A stretch of 64,000 bases of DNA from Streptomyces sp. NBC_01408. Its GTDB lineage: Bacteria > Actinomycetota > Actinomycetes > Streptomycetales > Streptomycetaceae. The notes beneath the pieces were generated by a model that did not search any database, was not told the origin of the DNA, and saw only the letters and a program-made list of their open reading frames with translations. This document shows, piece by piece, positions 1-8,641 of this stretch; position 1 is the stretch's first letter; each line of letters opens with the position of its first letter. The stretch is taken from positions 558,001 through 622,000 of the forward strand of contig NZ_JAPEPJ010000001.1 in assembly GCF_026340255.1 (NCBI RefSeq), read 5' to 3'. The position numbers and the translations under genes are program-made.

Positions 1-842
1 GTGACAACGTCGCCACCGACGAGGCCGAACCCGAGGTGCTCTTCACCGCGCACCAGCACGCCCGCGAGCACCTGACCGTCGAAATGGCCCTGTACCTGCT
101 GAAGGAGTTCGGCGCCAAGTACGGCACGGAGTCCCGGGTCACCAACGCGATCAACAACCGCGAGATCTGGATCATCCCGGACCTCAACCCGGACGGCGGC
201 GAGTACGACATCGCCACCGGCTCCTACCGCTCCTGGCGCAAGAACCGCCAGCCCAACTCCGGCTCCTCCTACGTCGGCACCGACCAGAACCGGAACTGGA
301 ACTACAAGTGGGGCTGCTGCGGCGGCTCCAGCAGCAGCAAGAGCTCCGAGACCTACCGGGGCACGGCCCCCGAGTCGACGCCCGAGGTGAAGGTCGTCTC
401 CGACTTCGTCCGCAGCCGGGTGATCGGCGGCAAGCAGCAGATCAAGGCATCGATCGACTTCCACACCTACAGCCAGCTGGTGCTCTGGCCCTTCGGCTGG
501 ACGTACAACGACACCGCGCCCGGCCTGACCGCCGACGACCTCGCCGTGTTCAAGAAGATCGGCACGAGCATGGCGTCGAGCAACGGCTACACCCCGGAGC
601 AGTCGAGCGACCTCTACATCACGGACGGGACGATCGACGACTGGCTGTGGGGCAGCCAGAAGATCTTCGCCTACACCTTCGAGATGTACCCGGCGAGCGC
701 AGGCGGCGGCGGCTTCTACCCGCCCGACGAGGTGATCGACCGCGAGACCTCGCGCAACAAGGAGGCCGTGCTCCAGCTGCTGGAGAACGCGGACTGCATG
801 TACCGCTCGATCGGCAAGGAAGCGCAATACTGCGCCGCCTAG
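1..842 (+). CDS. Zinc carboxypeptidase, M14 family (5' end outside window)
   Basis: C-terminal part of a secreted-type M14 metallocarboxypeptidase, which removes C-terminal amino acids from peptides. The reading frame is open from base 3, so the start lies upstream. All active-site elements are visible: the zinc pair H-x-x-E in HAREH near bases 57-71, an NPDG segment, the substrate-binding R/N-R motif in [11 protein letters not shown], the third zinc ligand in IDFHTYSQ, and the catalytic Glu in FTFEMYP near base 680. The GCCGG and Ser-rich insertion after NYKWG is typical of the carboxypeptidase T/SG group of Streptomyces. The signal peptide and propeptide would be in the missing part. The gene faces the ridA gene and shares a terminator hairpin with it. 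Family assignment is firm; the exact substrate is unknown. Confidence 0.93.
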   Translation, partial: DNVATDEAEPEVLFTAHQHAREHLTVEMALYLLKEFGAKYGTESRVTNAINNREIWIIPDLNPDGGEYDIATGSYRSWRKNRQPNSGSSYVGTDQNRNWNYKWGCCGGSSSSKSSETYRGTAPESTPEVKVVSDFVRSRVIGGKQQIKASIDFHTYSQLVLWPFGWTYNDTAPGLTADDLAVFKKIGTSMASSNGYTPEQSSDLYITDGTIDDWLWGSQKIFAYTFEMYPASAGGGGFYPPDEVIDRETSRNKEAVLQLLENADCMYRSIGKEAQYCAA

Positions 843-856
843 CCGCAGGACCGCTC

Positions 857-887
857 AGGGGCGCCCCACCGCCAGGGGGGCGCCCCT
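857..887. terminator. Bidirectional hairpin between convergent genes
   Basis: Eleven-base perfect stem (AGGGGCGCCCC with GGGGCGCCCCT) around a 9-base loop, between the ends of the carboxypeptidase gene and the convergent ridA gene. There is no strong T run, as is usual in Streptomyces. Inferred terminator for both genes. Confidence 0.6.
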
Positions 888-895
888 TCGGCGTC

Positions 896-1306
896 TCAGC
901 CGAGCACCGCGAGCGCGTCGATCTCGATGAGCAGGCCGGCCGGCAGGCCCACGTACACGGTCGTCCGGGCGGCCGGGGCCTCCCCCAGGCCCTGCTCCTC
1001 GAAGTAGGTGTTGTAGATCCCGTTCATCTCGGCGAAGTGCGCGGTGTCCGTGAGGTAGACGCGGATCATCATCACGTCGTCCCAGCCCGCGCCGCCCGCC
1101 TCCAGCACGGAGCGGACGTTCTCCAGCGTCTGGAGGGTCTGCTCGCGCAGCGTCGGCCCGGCCGGCGTCGGCGGCTGCCCGTCCACGTGCGGCAGGAACC
1201 CGACCTGGCCGGCGACCTGGAGGATGTTCCCCTTGCGCACCCCGTGCGAGAACTTCGCCGGCGGCGCGGTGTGGGTGTCGGGGGTGATGGCGGTCTTCTC
1301 GGTCAT
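896..1306 (-). CDS. RidA/YjgF family enamine deaminase
   Basis: 136-residue RidA-type protein. The family hydrolyses reactive enamine/imine intermediates, such as 2-aminoacrylate released by PLP-dependent dehydratases, and forms cytosolic trimers. The C-terminal family block is clear (A-A-R-T-T-V-Y-V-G-L-P then IEIDALAVL), with the substrate-carboxylate Arg in ARTTV, and the length is normal. It overlaps the preceding regulator gene by 4 bp (ATGA), so the two are translationally coupled. The divergent gene encodes a PLP-dependent amino acid deaminase that would produce exactly such imines, so this copy is probably a dedicated detoxifier of the D-amino-acid pathway; that link is inferred from context. 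Confidence 0.92.
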   Translation of the reverse strand: MTEKTAITPDTHTAPPAKFSHGVRKGNILQVAGQVGFLPHVDGQPPTPAGPTLREQTLQTLENVRSVLEAGGAGWDDVMMIRVYLTDTAHFAEMNGIYNTYFEEQGLGEAPAARTTVYVGLPAGLLIEIDALAVLG

Positions 1307-2067
1307 GAACCGTCCTTCTGTACGGGGCCGGAGCCTGAGTACTCCTGGCTGATGGTGTCGGCGGTACGCAGGACCAGGGGCAGCAGTTCGAGCAGCCCCT
1401 CGGCGGACACGACCACGCTCGGCGCGGAGACGGACAGCGCGGCGACGACCCGCCCGCCCGGCCCGCGCACCGGCGCGCCGAGGCAGTTGACGGACTCCTC
1501 GTGCCCCCCGAGGTCCGTGGCCCAGCCCTGCTCCCGGACGAGGGCCAGCTCGCGGAGGAAGGCGGCTGCGTCCGGCGTCGAGCGGGCGGTGTGGCGCGGG
1601 TACTCCAGCCGCCGCGCCAGCGCCTCGCGCTCGGGCCCGGGCAGATCGGCGAGGAGCAGCTTGGCGACGGCGGCGACGGTGAGGGCGACGGGCTTGCCGA
1701 TGCGGGAGTACATGCGCACCGGGTAGCGGCTGTCGACCTTGTCGATGTACACGACCTCGTCGTCCTGGTGGAGGGCGAGGTGGACGGTGTGACCGGTGGC
1801 CCTGTTCAGCTCGACCAGGTGGGGGTGCGCGATCTCCCGGACGTCCAGGTTCTCGACGGCCTCGGCGGCGAGCGCGAAGAGCTGCGCCCCGAGCCGGTAG
1901 CGGCCGTCGGCCTGCCGGTACACGAAGCGGTGCTCGTGCAGGGTGCGCAGCAGGCGCAGCGCGGTGCTTTTGTGCACGCCGAGCTCGTCGGCGACCTGGC
2001 CGAGTCCGGCCGGGCCCTTGGCGAGCAGCGGCAGGATCCCCAGCGCCCGCTCCACGGACTGGCTCAT
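1303..2067 (-). CDS. IclR family transcriptional regulator
   Basis: 254 residues. N-terminal winged helix of IclR type (about residues 1-65; ALGILPLLA, then ADELGVHKSTALRLLRTL as the recognition region) and a C-terminal effector-binding domain (about 80-250) with the family segment SVNCLGAPVRGPGGRVVAALSV. Start ATG at 2067 has AAGGGA five bases upstream. It forms a two-gene unit with ridA and faces away from the deaminase/D-aminoacylase pair, the usual layout for a local regulator. A cluster of GCAAC/GTTGC half-sites in front of the divergent operon is the likely operator. Effector unknown; a D-amino acid or derivative is a guess from context. Confidence 0.93.
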   Translation of the reverse strand: MSQSVERALGILPLLAKGPAGLGQVADELGVHKSTALRLLRTLHEHRFVYRQADGRYRLGAQLFALAAEAVENLDVREIAHPHLVELNRATGHTVHLALHQDDEVVYIDKVDSRYPVRMYSRIGKPVALTVAAVAKLLLADLPGPEREALARRLEYPRHTARSTPDAAAFLRELALVREQGWATDLGGHEESVNCLGAPVRGPGGRVVAALSVSAPSVVVSAEGLLELLPLVLRTADTISQEYSGSGPVQKDGS

Positions 2068-2103
2068 GCGGTCCCTTCCCGTCCGGTCACTGCGAACACC
2101 GGC

Positions 2104-2262
2104 TCCGCCGGCGCCCCGGGCTCCGCCCGGACCCGCGCCTCAATCGCCGGCGGGGCTGAAATTGCCCTGCGGGCAATCCAGCGCGCGAGGCAGACGGCAT
2201 CAGCCGAATCCAGCCCCGCCGGCGTTTGAGGCGCGGGGTCCGGGGCGGAGCCCCGGCAGCGG
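2104..2262. repeat. Pair of REP-like palindromes in the divergent intergenic region
   Basis: Two copies, in opposite orientation, of the repeat whose core is GCCGGCGTTTGAGGCGCGGG followed by a GGGGC-GGA-GCCCC hairpin. One reads as CCGCGCCTCAATCGCCGGCG near 2120-2145, the other directly near 2212-2262. The same repeat recurs near 8.3, 8.7, 19.4, 39.5, 39.6, 48.6 and 63.4 kb. It fills most of the 333-base gap between the IclR and deaminase genes. Confidence 0.75.
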
Positions 2263-2358
2263 CGGCGCGGCCAGAACCCGGGCGGGCCCCAGCGGCAGCG
2301 GCCCGGCCGACGTTGACCCACCGTCACCCGGGATGTTAGACAGCAGGCAGCGGCACAC

Positions 2359-2385
2359 GCAACGACCGTTGCATACAGCGCAACC
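2359..2385. promoter_or_regulatory. Candidate IclR operator (three inverted half-sites)
   Basis: GCAACG-AC-CGTTGC forms a perfect palindrome at 2359-2372. A further GCAAC at 2381-2385 pairs with the GTTGC of the palindrome across 7 bases, so half-sites alternate GCAAC / GTTGC / GCAAC. The cluster ends 15 bases before the deaminase start and lies in the shared upstream region of the IclR gene. Binding by that regulator is inferred. Confidence 0.4.
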
Positions 2386-2400
2386 CCGGGAGGGCACCGC

Positions 2401-3681
2401 ATGGCCAGCGACCCCGTCAAGGACCTCGCCGACGAACCGGTCGACCACCGGTTCAAGGGCCTCCCCCCGGACGCCCAGGCGCACGGCCTCACCGTCGGAC
2501 AGCTCGCCGCCCAGCGCCGGGACCTGTTCGACGGGGGCTTCACCACCCCCGTCCTGACCCTCGACGCGGACGCGCTGGAGCACAACCTCGGCGCCCTCGG
2601 CACGTACGCCGCCCGCCACGCCCTCGCCTTCGCCCCGCACGGCAAGACCTGCATGTCCCCCCAGCTCTTCCGCCGCCAGCTGGACCACGGCGCCTGGGGC
2701 ATCACCGCGGCCGTCCCCCACCAGGCCCGCGTCTACCGCGCCTTCGGCATCCAGCGGATCTTCCTCGCCAACGAACTCGTCGACGCCGCCGCCCTGCGCT
2801 GGGTCGCCGCCGAACTCGCCGCCGACCCCGGCTTCCGGTTCGTCTGCTACGTCGACTCCGTGCGCGGCGTCCAGCTCATGGACCGCGCCCTGCGGGGCCA
2901 GCCGGCCGTCGTCGACGTCGTCGTGGAGCTCGGCGCCGGTGAGGGAGCCCGCACCGGGGCCCGTACCGACGAGGACTGCCGGGCCGTCGCCGACGCCGTG
3001 GCCGGCGCCGCCACCCTGCGCCTGGTCGGCGTCGCCGGCTATGAGGCCGAGGTCCCGGACGCCGACCCCGACCGGGTCGAGGCGTACCTGCGCCGCCTCA
3101 CCGGCCTTGCCGTCGAGTTCGACAAGGCCGGCCGCTTCGGCGCCGGCCTCGACGAGATCGTCGTCAGCGCGGGCGGCTCCGCCTGGTTCGACGCCGTGGC
3201 CGAGGTCTTCGCCGAGATCCCCGAGCTGTCCCGTCCCGTCCTCAAGCTGCTGCGCTCCGGCGCGTACGTCTCCCACGACCACGGCTGGTACACCCGCCTC
3301 ACCCCCTTCAACCGGCACCCCGAAGAGGGCGGCCTGCGGCCCGCCTTCCGCCTGTGGACCCAGGTCGTCTCGCGCCCCTCCCCCACCCAGGCCTTCGTCA
3401 ACGCCGGCAAGCGCGACATCGCCTACGACCTCGGCCTGCCCACCGCCGAGCTGGTCCGCGACGCGCTCGACGGAACCGAGCGGCCCGCCACCGGAGTCCG
3501 CGTGGTCAAACTGTCCGACCAGCACGCCTGGCTGGAGACCGACGCGGCCGACGGCCTCCAGGTCGGCGACTGGGTAGCACTCGGCATGTCCCACCCCTGC
3601 ACGATCTTCGAGAAGTGGCCGCTGATCCCGGTCGTCGAGGACGACGGCACGGTCACCGACTACGTGCGCACCTTCTTCTAG
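2401..3681 (+). CDS. PLP-dependent amino acid deaminase, D-serine dehydratase (DSD1)-like
   Basis: 426 residues, fold-type III PLP enzyme (alanine racemase-like N-terminal barrel plus the D-serine dehydratase-like C-terminal domain). Enzymes of this group deaminate D-serine and related amino acids through an aminoacrylate/imine intermediate. The PLP-lysine segment is FAPHGKTCMSP (about residue 80). The C-terminal metal-binding part of the family is seen in SDQHAWLE and GMSHPCTIFEKW, carrying the His and Cys ligands of DSD1-type enzymes. The start ATG is preceded by GGGAGG. A D-aminoacylase gene follows after 9 bases, and ridA and an IclR gene lie divergently, which fits deacylation of N-acyl-D-amino acids followed by deamination. 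Exact substrate unproven. Confidence 0.85.
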   Translation: MASDPVKDLADEPVDHRFKGLPPDAQAHGLTVGQLAAQRRDLFDGGFTTPVLTLDADALEHNLGALGTYAARHALAFAPHGKTCMSPQLFRRQLDHGAWGITAAVPHQARVYRAFGIQRIFLANELVDAAALRWVAAELAADPGFRFVCYVDSVRGVQLMDRALRGQPAVVDVVVELGAGEGARTGARTDEDCRAVADAVAGAATLRLVGVAGYEAEVPDADPDRVEAYLRRLTGLAVEFDKAGRFGAGLDEIVVSAGGSAWFDAVAEVFAEIPELSRPVLKLLRSGAYVSHDHGWYTRLTPFNRHPEEGGLRPAFRLWTQVVSRPSPTQAFVNAGKRDIAYDLGLPTAELVRDALDGTERPATGVRVVKLSDQHAWLETDAADGLQVGDWVALGMSHPCTIFEKWPLIPVVEDDGTVTDYVRTFF

Positions 3682-3690
3682 GCCCCGGCC

Positions 3691-5289
3691 GTGGACCTGG
3701 TCATCCGCGGGGCCCGCGTCGTCGACGGCACGGGCGGGCCCTCGTACACCGCCGACGTCGGCGTGCACGAGGGCCGGATCGCCGCGATCGGCAGGATCCC
3801 GGGCGGGGGCCGGCGCACCCTCGACGCGCACGGCCTCGCCCTCGCACCCGGCTTCACCGACATGCACGCCCACAGCGACCTCGCGCTGCTCCGCGACCCG
3901 GACCACAGCGCCAAGGCCGCCCAGGGCGTCACCCTCGAAGTCCTCGGCCAGGACGGCCTGTCGTACGCGCCCGCCGACGACCGGACCCTCGGCGAGGTGC
4001 GGGCCGCCATCGCCGGATGGAACGGCGGCGGGCCGGGCAGCACGGAACTCGACTTCGACTGGCGCACCGTCGGCGAGTACCTCGACCGCCTCGACACCGG
4101 CTTCGGGGGCGAGGGCATCGCCGTCAACGCCGCGTACCTCGTCCCCCAGGGCACGGTCCGCGCGTACGCCCTCGGCTGGGAGGACCGGCCCGCCACCCCG
4201 GCCGAACTGGACCGGATGCGGCGGCTCGTCGCCGACGGCCTCGCCCAGGGCGCGGTCGGCATGTCCTCCGGGCTCACCTACACCCCCGGCATGTACGCCT
4301 CCGGAGCCGAACTGACCGAGCTGTGCCGCGTGGTGGCCCGCTACGGCGGCTACTACTGCCCGCACCACCGCTCGTACGGCCACGGCGCGCTCGCCGCCTA
4401 CGCCGAGATGGTCGGCCTGACCCGGGAGGCCGGCTGCGCCCTGCACCTGGCGCACGCCACCATGAACTTCGGCGAGAACGAGGGCCGGGCCGGCGAGCTG
4501 CTCGCCCTGCTCGACGCGGCGCTGACCGACGGCGCCGACATCACCCTCGACAGCTACCCGTACACCCCCGGCTGCACCACCCTCGTCGCCCTGCTCCCCA
4601 GTTGGGCCAACGAGGGCGGCCCGGACGCGGTCCTGGCCCGGCTGCGCGACGACGCCCAGGCCGAACGGATCCGCCACGCCCTGGAGGTGGAGGGCGCCGA
4701 CGGCTGCCACGGGGTGCCCGTCGACTGGTCGACGATCGAGATCTCCGGCGTCACCGATCCCGCCTTCGCACCCCTGGTCGGCACCCGGCTGGACGGCTGG
4801 GACACCGCCCGGCGGCTCCTGATCGGCGACCGGCTCGGGCCCACGGTCCTCCAGCACGTCGGCCACGAGGAGAACGTCCGGGCGATCATGCGCCACCCCG
4901 TCCACACCGGCGGCTCCGACGGCATCCTCCAGGGCGCGAAACCGCACCCGCGCGCCTACGGCACCTTCCCGCACTACCTCGGCCACTACGTGCGCGAACT
5001 CGGCGTGCTCAGCCTGGAGGAGTGCGTCGCCCACCTGGCGGGCCGCCCGGCGGCACGGCTGCGCCTGCCCGACCGGGGACTCGTACGCGAGGGCCTGCGC
5101 GCCGACCTCGCCCTCTTCGACCCGGACACGGTCGCGGCCGGCTCCACGTACGAGAACCCGCGCGCGCTGCCCGCCGGCATCCCGCACGTCCTGATCGGCG
5201 GACGGTTCGTGATGCGCGACGGGCGCCGGACGGACGTGCTGGCCGGCCGCTCGGTGCGCCGCACCGCTCATCCCCGTACGCATATCTGA
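3691..5289 (+). CDS. N-acyl-D-amino-acid deacylase (D-aminoacylase)
   Basis: 532-residue amidohydrolase-superfamily enzyme that would release D-amino acids from N-acyl derivatives in the cytosol. Metal-site elements: [11 protein letters not shown] (about residue 54) for the H-x-H pair, CPHHRSYG and [10 protein letters not shown] for two further His, and GGSDGILQG for the catalytic Asp. Where characterised D-aminoacylases have GNCG with a zinc-ligand Cys, this protein reads GQDG, so Asp replaces Cys. Length is slightly above the usual 480-500. The start is GTG, 9 bases after the deaminase stop, so the two genes are co-transcribed. Family firm; N-acyl specificity not readable from sequence. Confidence 0.88.
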   Translation: MDLVIRGARVVDGTGGPSYTADVGVHEGRIAAIGRIPGGGRRTLDAHGLALAPGFTDMHAHSDLALLRDPDHSAKAAQGVTLEVLGQDGLSYAPADDRTLGEVRAAIAGWNGGGPGSTELDFDWRTVGEYLDRLDTGFGGEGIAVNAAYLVPQGTVRAYALGWEDRPATPAELDRMRRLVADGLAQGAVGMSSGLTYTPGMYASGAELTELCRVVARYGGYYCPHHRSYGHGALAAYAEMVGLTREAGCALHLAHATMNFGENEGRAGELLALLDAALTDGADITLDSYPYTPGCTTLVALLPSWANEGGPDAVLARLRDDAQAERIRHALEVEGADGCHGVPVDWSTIEISGVTDPAFAPLVGTRLDGWDTARRLLIGDRLGPTVLQHVGHEENVRAIMRHPVHTGGSDGILQGAKPHPRAYGTFPHYLGHYVRELGVLSLEECVAHLAGRPAARLRLPDRGLVREGLRADLALFDPDTVAAGSTYENPRALPAGIPHVLIGGRFVMRDGRRTDVLAGRSVRRTAHPRTHI

Positions 5290-5297
5290 CATTTACG

Positions 5298-6329
5298 ATG
5301 GTCGGCATGGTCGCCTTCGCTCTTGCCGCCCTGTTTTTCCTCGCCTTCTGCATAAGTGCCAGAGAAGACCGCCGCCGCTTCCGCAACGCCGTGCTGTTCG
5401 GGCTGACCTTCATCACCCTCTCGTTCGCCCTGCTCCTCCAGGTGGAACGGCTGCCCGGCTGGGCGGCCCCGGTCGTCGTCCTGCTGGTCTTCGCCACACC
5501 CGCGCTCGGCACTCTGGCCCTGGGCGTCTTCCTCGTCGCCAACGGCGTGACCATGGTCCGCAAGGAGGGCGGCCGCCCGGCCAACCTGCTGTCGATGCTC
5601 GCGGGGCTGGGGATCTTCGGGATGATCGCGCTGCTGATCGCCGTGGGCTGGTTCGGCTCCCCGCTCCTGGGCGGTCTCGCGGGGACGCTCACCCTGGTCG
5701 TCGGCTACGTCTCCTTCATCTTCCTGTGCTTCCTCGGCTACGCCTTCCTGTACGGGCGGATCAAGGTGCGCGGCGACGTCGACCACGTGGTCATGCTGGG
5801 CTCGGGCCTGGTCGGCGGGGACCGGGTGCCGCCGCTGCTGGCCTCGCGCCTGCGCAAGGGGCAGGAGATCTACGAGGCCCAACTGGCCCGGGGCGGGCGG
5901 CCGCCGGTGCTGCTCACCTCGGGCGGCAAGGGTTCGGACGAGAAGGTGGCCGAGGCCCGGGCGATGGCGGACTGGCTGATCGCGCAGGGCGTGCCGGCGG
6001 AGCACATCGCGCTGGAGGACCGTTCCACGACGACCGAGGAGAACATGCGGTTCAGCCGGGAGATCATGGCGGCGCAGGACCCGGCCTACCGGTGCGTGGT
6101 GGTCACCAACAACTTCCACGCCTTCCGGGCCGCGATGCTGGCCCGCAAGGCCGGGGTCAACGGTCAGGTGCTGGGCTCTCCCACGGCGAAGTACTACTGG
6201 CCGAGCGCCACCATCCGCGAGTTCGTCGCGGTGTTCTGGGAGCACAAGGCCGTGAACCTGGGGATCTGCGGGCTGCTGATCGCCCTGGGCGCGCTGGGCA
6301 CACTGTCCGCCGTGGCCGTGACCACCTGA
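5298..6329 (+). CDS. YdcF/SanA-type (DUF218) integral membrane protein
   Basis: About 343 residues. Five hydrophobic segments occupy the N-terminal half (starting VAFALAALFFLAFC), followed by a DUF218 domain from about residue 158 (VVMLGSGLVGGDRVPPLLASR, LLTSGGKGSDEKV, EDRSTTTEENMRF, VTNNFHAFRAAMLARKAG) and a last membrane helix at the C-terminus. Proteins of this family are implicated in envelope processes; the biochemical role of the bacterial family is largely unknown. ATG at 5298 is chosen; another in-frame ATG lies at 5307. The frame is open far upstream only as an overlap with the D-aminoacylase gene. It sits 8 bases after that gene, so may be read with it. Confidence 0.85.
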   Translation: MVGMVAFALAALFFLAFCISAREDRRRFRNAVLFGLTFITLSFALLLQVERLPGWAAPVVVLLVFATPALGTLALGVFLVANGVTMVRKEGGRPANLLSMLAGLGIFGMIALLIAVGWFGSPLLGGLAGTLTLVVGYVSFIFLCFLGYAFLYGRIKVRGDVDHVVMLGSGLVGGDRVPPLLASRLRKGQEIYEAQLARGGRPPVLLTSGGKGSDEKVAEARAMADWLIAQGVPAEHIALEDRSTTTEENMRFSREIMAAQDPAYRCVVVTNNFHAFRAAMLARKAGVNGQVLGSPTAKYYWPSATIREFVAVFWEHKAVNLGICGLLIALGALGTLSAVAVTT

Positions 6330-6338
6330 TCGTGCGGA

Positions 6339-6374
6339 GGTGCCGTGACTCCCCCCCTCGGCAGCCACGGCACC
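6339..6374. terminator. Hairpin between convergent genes
   Basis: Nine-base perfect stem GGTGCCGTG / CACGGCACC with an 18-base loop, lying in the 59-base gap between the ydcF-like gene and the convergent protease gene. Inferred terminator. Confidence 0.5.
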
Positions 6375-6388
6375 GGTTCCCACACGGC

Positions 6389-7735
6389 CTACTGGACGCG
6401 CTGCCAGAGGGCCGGGACGTTCGGCGGCTCCCAGCCCGTCTGGGCCTGGTGGCCCTGGAGGCAGCGGTAGTTCGCCCCGCCGTAGGTGACGGTGGCGCCG
6501 GTCGCGTAGACCGTGCCCGCGTTCCAGGTGCCGCCCGGATCGGGCTCACCGGGGCCGGGGCCCGGGTCGCTGCCGCCGACCTTGAGGGTCAGGCCGTACG
6601 CGGACAGGATCGGGTTCAGCGGCTGGAAGAAGGTGGTTCCGCCGCTGGAGCAGTTGCCGGAGCCGCCGGAGGTCACGCCCTGGGCCTGGCTGCCGGAGAT
6701 GTAGGAGCCGCCGGAGTCGCCGGGCTCGGCGCAGACCGTCGTACGGGTCACCCCGGAGATGGTGCCCTCGGGGTAGGTGACGCTGGTGTTGTGCTGCTGG
6801 ATCGTCCCGCAGTGCCAGCCGGTGGTCGAGCCGGAGCGGCACACAGAGGCCCCTACGGGCTGCAGTACCGAGCCCGTGACCTGCACGTTCGCCCCGCCGC
6901 TGCCCTTCACGTACGGGGTCGCGGTCCACTGCGCGTTCGCGGCCACCCAGGCCATGTCGCTGCCGGGGAAGACCGAGGCCTGGAAGGACCCCTGCGCGAC
7001 CTGGTTGAAGCCGCTGGTCGTGGTCCCGGCGCGGCCGCAGTGCCCGGCGGTGGCGAAGCCCTGCGTGGTGCCCCGGGTGACCGGGAAGCCCACCGAGCAG
7101 CGGCCGCTGCCGTTCATGTAGTAGGCGTCCCCGCCGCGCAGGTCGTACAGCGGGCGCGGGGCCTCGGCCGTACGGGCCACCGTGACCAGGGCCGGATCGG
7201 TCCCGGTGGCGGCGAGCAGCCCGGCCGCGGCACCGGCTTCGGCCTCCTCCACGACCAGGGTGTTGGAGCGCGGGTCGACGTACCGGACCGGGGTCGCGGC
7301 GGTGGCGGCCCGGTCCAGCGCGGCCTTGGCGGTGTCCAGGTCGGCCAGGGTGCGGGTGACGAGCTTCGCCCGGGCCCCGGTGGCCCGTATCGCGGCGGCG
7401 TCGGCGGCGCGGGTGGTGGCCACGGTGAGGGTGCCCGCGTCGGCGCCCTCCACCCAGGCCCCGGCGAAGGCGGCGCCGAGCTGCGCCTGGAGCCGGGCGG
7501 CGGTGGCCCCCGCCTCGACCTCGTGGACGAGCCGGGCCCTGGCCTGCGTGGGGGTCAGGCCGAGGTCGCGCTGCATGGCGGCGAGCAGCTCGGGCGGGGC
7601 GTCGGCGGTCCGCAGGGTGGTCGCCGCCGAGGGGGCGGGCGGGGCGGGGTCGGCGGTCGCGCCGCCCGTCCCGGCCAGCAGCAGCCCGGCGGCGGCCAGG
7701 GCGGTACACGCCGCGCGGGCGTGTCGCTTGAGCAT
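6389..7735 (-). CDS. Streptogrisin C-like serine protease with chitin-binding domain
   Basis: 448-residue secreted S1 protease of the alpha-lytic/streptogrisin group. Signal peptide at residues 1-29 (AAAGLLLAGTGGATA), propeptide of alpha-lytic type at about 45-185 acting as intramolecular chaperone, then the trypsin-like domain with the triad His in TAGHCG (about 230), Asp in GSDMAWV (about 260) and Ser in GDSGGS (about 341). A Gly/Pro linker (DPGPGPGEPDPGG) leads to a C-terminal carbohydrate-binding domain of the chitin-binding 5/12 type (TWNAGTVYATGATVTYGG, LWQRV). This order is that of streptogrisin C. It probably degrades protein associated with chitinous or mycelial material outside the cell. 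Single gene facing the ydcF-like gene. Confidence 0.93.
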   Translation of the reverse strand: MLKRHARAACTALAAAGLLLAGTGGATADPAPPAPSAATTLRTADAPPELLAAMQRDLGLTPTQARARLVHEVEAGATAARLQAQLGAAFAGAWVEGADAGTLTVATTRAADAAAIRATGARAKLVTRTLADLDTAKAALDRAATAATPVRYVDPRSNTLVVEEAEAGAAAGLLAATGTDPALVTVARTAEAPRPLYDLRGGDAYYMNGSGRCSVGFPVTRGTTQGFATAGHCGRAGTTTSGFNQVAQGSFQASVFPGSDMAWVAANAQWTATPYVKGSGGANVQVTGSVLQPVGASVCRSGSTTGWHCGTIQQHNTSVTYPEGTISGVTRTTVCAEPGDSGGSYISGSQAQGVTSGGSGNCSSGGTTFFQPLNPILSAYGLTLKVGGSDPGPGPGEPDPGGTWNAGTVYATGATVTYGGANYRCLQGHQAQTGWEPPNVPALWQRVQ

Positions 7736-7924
7736 GGGGGATCTCCTCGGTTTCCGGTGGGGGCGGGGCGGGGTCTGCGGAAACCGTAGAAATCCGAACC
7801 GGCTTGCGGCAGCTGCCAGTTGGCCCCTCCCCCGGTGTTATGGCCGCCGCCGGCGTCCGGCCGACGTGCGTTCATGGGGCCGCCGCCGGAGGATGGGGGC
7901 CAGGGGGCACCGAGGAGGTATGCG

Positions 7925-8110
7925 ATGGACAGTGAATCGGACCAGCAGCCGACACGGTCGGACCGGCTCTTCACGGGCGGTGAGCGACCGTACGACCCCG
8001 AGGACCTCGTGATGGCGACAGGCCACGACCCGACTCCGGAGCGGGTCGAGAAGGCCCGCCAGCTGATCGAGAAGGAGGGCCCGCAGGTCATCGAGCGCTA
8101 CCTCCCGTAA
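7925..8110 (+). CDS. Small conserved-type hypothetical protein
   Basis: 61 residues, acidic N-terminus (MDSESDQQPTRSDRL) and an amphipathic C-terminal helix (PERVEKARQLIEKEGPQVIERYLP region). The start is well supported: GAGGAGG ends 6 bases before ATG 7925. Codon bias is that of a real gene. No domain recognised, no signal peptide or membrane segment. It stands alone, divergent from the protease gene and followed by repeat-rich DNA. Function unknown. Confidence 0.75.
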   Translation: MDSESDQQPTRSDRLFTGGERPYDPEDLVMATGHDPTPERVEKARQLIEKEGPQVIERYLP

Positions 8111-8365
8111 GGGGCTTGGCGGGGTGTGCGGCTGCGGCGCCGTTGCACGGGGCTCCACCGTGTCCCTGCGGGGCTTGGCGGGGTGTGTGCGTCTGCCGCG
8201 CCGCTGCACGGGGCTCCGCGGTGTCCCCTGCGGGGGGGGCTTGGCGGGGTGTGCGTCTGCGGCGCGGCTGCACGGGGCTCTGCCCCGGACCCCGCGCCTC
8301 AATCGCCGGCGGGGCTGGGTTTGGCCTTGGCCCCTGCGGGGGCTTGGCGGGGTGTGGGTCGGGGT
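8111..8365. repeat. Tandem repeats of about 59-66 bp plus a REP-like copy
   Basis: Four copies of a unit beginning GGGGCTTGGCGGGGTGTG start at 8111, 8170, 8236 and 8339. The first three are near-tandem (spacing 59 and 66) and each runs on into a GCACGGGGCTCC segment. Between copies three and four lies a REP-like copy (CCGCGCCTCAATCGCCGGCG, near 8290-8311). No convincing gene here; the reading frames are shadows of the repeat. Confidence 0.7.
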
Positions 8366-8609
8366 CGCTCCGGAGCGTCTCCTCGGCTCGCGCACTGAGC
8401 CCCCGCTACGACAGTCCGGCCCAGGTTGCGCGCTCGTCCTGCGGGGACTCTCCTGCGCGACCCCGCCCCACGCCCAGGCTCCGGAAGCGGAAGCCGTGGC
8501 GGAGGGGAGTGGGGACGCGCAGGGTTGTCCCCGCAGGACGAGCGCGCAACCTGGGCCGAGGACGTCGGGTCGGGCTCAGTGCGCGAGCCGAGGAGACAAC
8601 CCGGAGCGG
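8366..8609. repeat. Long inverted repeat, 83-bp arms
   Basis: Arms at 8366-8448 and 8527-8609 are complementary over most of their length. Shared blocks include CTCCTCGGCTCGCGCACTGA near the outer end and GGCCCAGGTTGCGCGCTCGT plus CCTGCGGGGAC at the inner end. The 78 bases between the arms are not repeated. No coding gene. It may fold into a large hairpin or be a MITE-like remnant. Confidence 0.75.
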
Positions 8610-8641
8610 CCCCGCGGACCGACCCCACCGACCAGGCCCCG

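Noticed and set aside
2200..5292. 1030-residue open frame on the minus strand opposite the deaminase and D-aminoacylase genes
   Set aside because: Val/Gly/Ala/Asp-rich shadow of two well-supported genes; no domain and no ribosome-binding site.
3354..5297. Long N-terminal extension of the ydcF-like frame
   Set aside because: Arg/Pro-rich and wholly within the D-aminoacylase gene; the true start is ATG 5298 or 5307.
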